Shown: in pieces, positions 63,301 to 64,000 of the stretch | Numbering within the stretch: position 1 is the stretch's first letter | Layout of the letters: each line of letters opens with the position of its first letter | Source: Actinomycetes bacterium | Lineage (GTDB): Bacteria; Actinomycetota; Actinomycetes; Propionibacteriales; Propionibacteriaceae | Length of the DNA stretch: 64,000 nucleotides | Reading direction: 5' to 3' | Assembly: GCA_023442485.1 (NCBI GenBank) | Contig: JAEZZG010000042.1 | Coordinates: 1-64,000, forward strand | Notes under the pieces: generated by a model | What the model was told of the DNA's origin: nothing | Seen by the model: only the letters and a program-made list of their open reading frames with translations | Databases searched by the model: none | Translations under genes and position numbers: made by a program

Positions 63301-63372
63301 ACCGTCGAGTTGATCAATCGGGTCAAACAGTTGCCGCAGTCGCAATGGTCAGGACGTGGTGATCGTCTCTGA
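60319..63372 (+). CDS. LysM and BTAD-domain membrane protein at the end of the Tad operon
   Basis: The 1017-residue protein has three membrane helices in the first 140 residues, a Pro/Ser/Thr-rich outer stretch with two LysM-like modules (HIVSVSEDLWSLAEEYLGDG at about 230-275 and VTVVRGDSLSILAERYLGQP at about 370-415), a further helix near 475 (GLGPSLAAGLVSLLAARRT) and a 500-residue cytoplasmic part. Its end has a winged-helix-like segment and a bacterial transcriptional activator (BTAD/TPR) domain (QARWAVSQALVASPGDEKLLCLRIE). Such proteins accompany Tad loci in actinobacteria; function unknown. GTG 60319 follows AGGAG; ATG 60334 after AGGAAGG is an alternative start. Confidence 0.8.
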   Translation: MRKVAMPRRFAPDDQPTGFSAAMVKLGRALGSLAVLAFLVAGIPLLLAKIGRVDLFTQLFQVDFWASRDNGALILIVLTAVSWLAWAYLMVGLICEVITAVTRSKSRVYLPGLDWVRPILSTLVITAFGLVQLNPSLGGSAPVPANPIMASSAVDDADHRDYLLDVTGSTSKFRDVAADPATGEETSSTATIATPTPSRDAVAPAPANPQESNTEAKTGERQWKDHIVSVSEDLWSLAEEYLGDGALWREIVAANDTQLLDPLRQLTPGTVLHIPVAPGSIHYRPAADQGTSPSQVAVEKSPSPGHDANPAAEPSPSAAVTPQAEPDKSNPDSAVGEEKVAQISVQGTVSAGSDVASPSRENTVTVVRGDSLSILAERYLGQPDRWPEIYQLNKGQIADPNLILPGQVLKLPAPTTTASSDRASSPGMSLPSTGYAPELTQMSNTSGSASVESATKVSKWVDGLGPSLAAGLVSLLAARRTIQLRHRRVGQRIRPRSIQADLIHSELRRVAATPEVDTSVLAAGSVVLGYRRDKTRVETNVEHNRITYIHGPDAEAADLISGVIAGLLCADWNQQLKVCVVGSLGEWVTGLDDARVVTVEQTVVGLARLAGTVAARKAHLPPSTTLSQLRANPDTAEAWASEIYVFTEHLTNSQDDQLHSLLAADLGIGAVVLGTVDNPSRPGDVDDNGRHKNHSALAVTAGGRQLLPTDVKPQLVRGPVRQAVTDLVANTSDDAVEKAWWWRGSVHEPKVEPQSAHSRHSLAVADIVIPHPQVRILGPIELVGAKGEAPSKAAKQCIEYCAWILENPNQSAIAMTNALLVAEGTRRSNMSRLRSWLGTNPDDGQRYLPDAYSGRITLHPDVTSDWGNLCDLVKPGVNVCGDEALVKALSLVRGAPLADASPGQWHWAESLRIDAASIVRDIGVVMGQRFLEKGNIDQARWAVSQALVASPGDEKLLCLRIETETAAGNREGVERLVSQVMRQAKIIGIDLDDDTVELINRVKQLPQSQWSGRGDRL

Positions 63373-64000
63373 GGTCAGTTCGAGCGGGGTGCCACGGTTG
63401 AAAGAGTCCGCGCCGACACGCTTCGAGACAAGGAAGAAACCCAGGCCGGTCAATGCAAAAGTCAGAGTCATCCCGACGATCAAACCCCGGGAGAATCCCG
63501 TCGGGGCGCCCAGCGCAGCCATGATAGAGGCTGCAACCACCAGACACACGTTGAAGATGATGTCGTAGATCACGAAAACCCTGCCTTTGAAGGCGTTGTC
63601 GCAGTGAGCTTGGACAATCGTGTCGACCAGAATCTTCACGCCTTGGCAAAGAACTCCAACGAGGAAGGATGTCACGAGCTGGGGAATGAAGGAAAAGATG
63701 GAGGTAGGGAAGATCATCACCAGCGTGCCGGCACCGAAAATCGAGACGATCGTATTGCGGACGCTAATCGCCTGGGACAGAGGAGCTATGATCCACGGCG
63801 CCACCACAAAACCGGCTCCAGACATCGCTGACCACAGCCCCATGTCAAGCAGGGCAGCGTTTGCCTGTGAGGGATCGTGGAAAAGATGACGTGTCGCCAG
63901 CATCATCGCCACGGTCAACAAGCCGAAGAGGATTCTGGCCGATGTGATCAAGGCAAAGCCGATCAAGATGTGGGTGGTTTTACGGATGTGGCGAAGACCG
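63349..64000 (-). CDS. Major facilitator superfamily transporter, C-terminal part (runs off the window)
   Basis: At least 216 residues of a membrane transporter are present, open to the right edge. Six hydrophobic segments are visible (for example ILIGFALITSARILFGLLTVAMM, WSAMSGAGFVVAPWIIAPL, LIVGMTLTFALTGLGFFLV), fitting the second half of an MFS protein. TTG 63966 is in frame but the frame continues upstream without stop, so the true start lies beyond. Its end overlaps the LysM/BTAD gene by 24 bases tail to tail. Substrate unknown. Confidence 0.65.
   Translation of the reverse strand, partial: GLRHIRKTTHILIGFALITSARILFGLLTVAMMLATRHLFHDPSQANAALLDMGLWSAMSGAGFVVAPWIIAPLSQAISVRNTIVSIFGAGTLVMIFPTSIFSFIPQLVTSFLVGVLCQGVKILVDTIVQAHCDNAFKGRVFVIYDIIFNVCLVVAASIMAALGAPTGFSRGLIVGMTLTFALTGLGFFLVSKRVGADSFNRGTPLELTSETITTS

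Overview
The window is chromosomal DNA of an actinobacterium, centred on its replication-origin region. The evidence is gene order: rpmH-rnpA-yidD-yidC-jag-rsmG-parA-parB on the plus strand, facing dnaA-dnaN-gyrB-gyrA-DUF3566-tRNA-Ile on the minus strand, with trxB-trxA, an LppM-type lipoprotein and an actinobacterial Tad pilus locus nearby. The base composition looks moderately GC-rich and GTG/TTG starts are common. A member of the Propionibacteriaceae is my best guess, but that is inference.

Layout. (1) 0-11.3 kb is a carbohydrate-catabolism block: a Gfo/Idh/MocA dehydrogenase, two FGGY sugar kinases, a glycerol-1-phosphate-dehydrogenase-like enzyme, a hexulose-phosphate-isomerase-like SIS protein, an RpiB-type isomerase, a large transaldolase-like aldolase and a DeoC-type aldolase. 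A GtrA-glycosyltransferase fusion gene sits inside it. (2) 11.3-19.8 kb holds a double alpha/beta-hydrolase fusion; three tandem paralogues of a secreted S1-protease precursor, of which only the last keeps its protease domain; a RelE toxin relic; a zinc-ribbon membrane protein; a histidine phosphatase; and a coupled TorD-chaperone/ferredoxin pair. (3) 19.8-23.6 kb is a third sugar-kinase operon (2-hydroxyacid dehydrogenase plus FGGY kinase), divergent from a SorC-type regulator, with a palindromic operator candidate between them.

(4) 23.6-41.5 kb is the origin core, with DnaA boxes and an AT-rich patch between dnaN and dnaA and two identical parS sites near and inside parA. The usual recF-DUF721 pair is missing between dnaN and gyrB and lies instead at 50-52 kb on the other arm. 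(5) 41.5-52.5 kb carries thiL, a P-loop kinase, ddl and an aminotransferase, the thioredoxin system, LppM, recF-DUF721 and luxS. (6) 52.6-53.6 kb is non-coding, with a strong small-RNA candidate and DnaA boxes. (7) 53.7-63.4 kb is a compact Tad/Flp pilus operon (CpaB-like, TadZ-like, TadA, TadB, TadC, Flp pilin, two TadE-like pseudopilins) ending in a 1017-residue LysM/BTAD membrane protein. A major-facilitator transporter gene runs off the right edge.

How they work together. The sugar genes supply oxidation, phosphorylation, isomerisation and aldol cleavage of one or more short polyols or ketoses, but their substrates cannot be read from sequence. The most unusual items are the protease array with two stand-alone propeptides, the multi-enzyme sugar block, two unannotated structured RNAs, and small coupled ORFs in the Tad operon.
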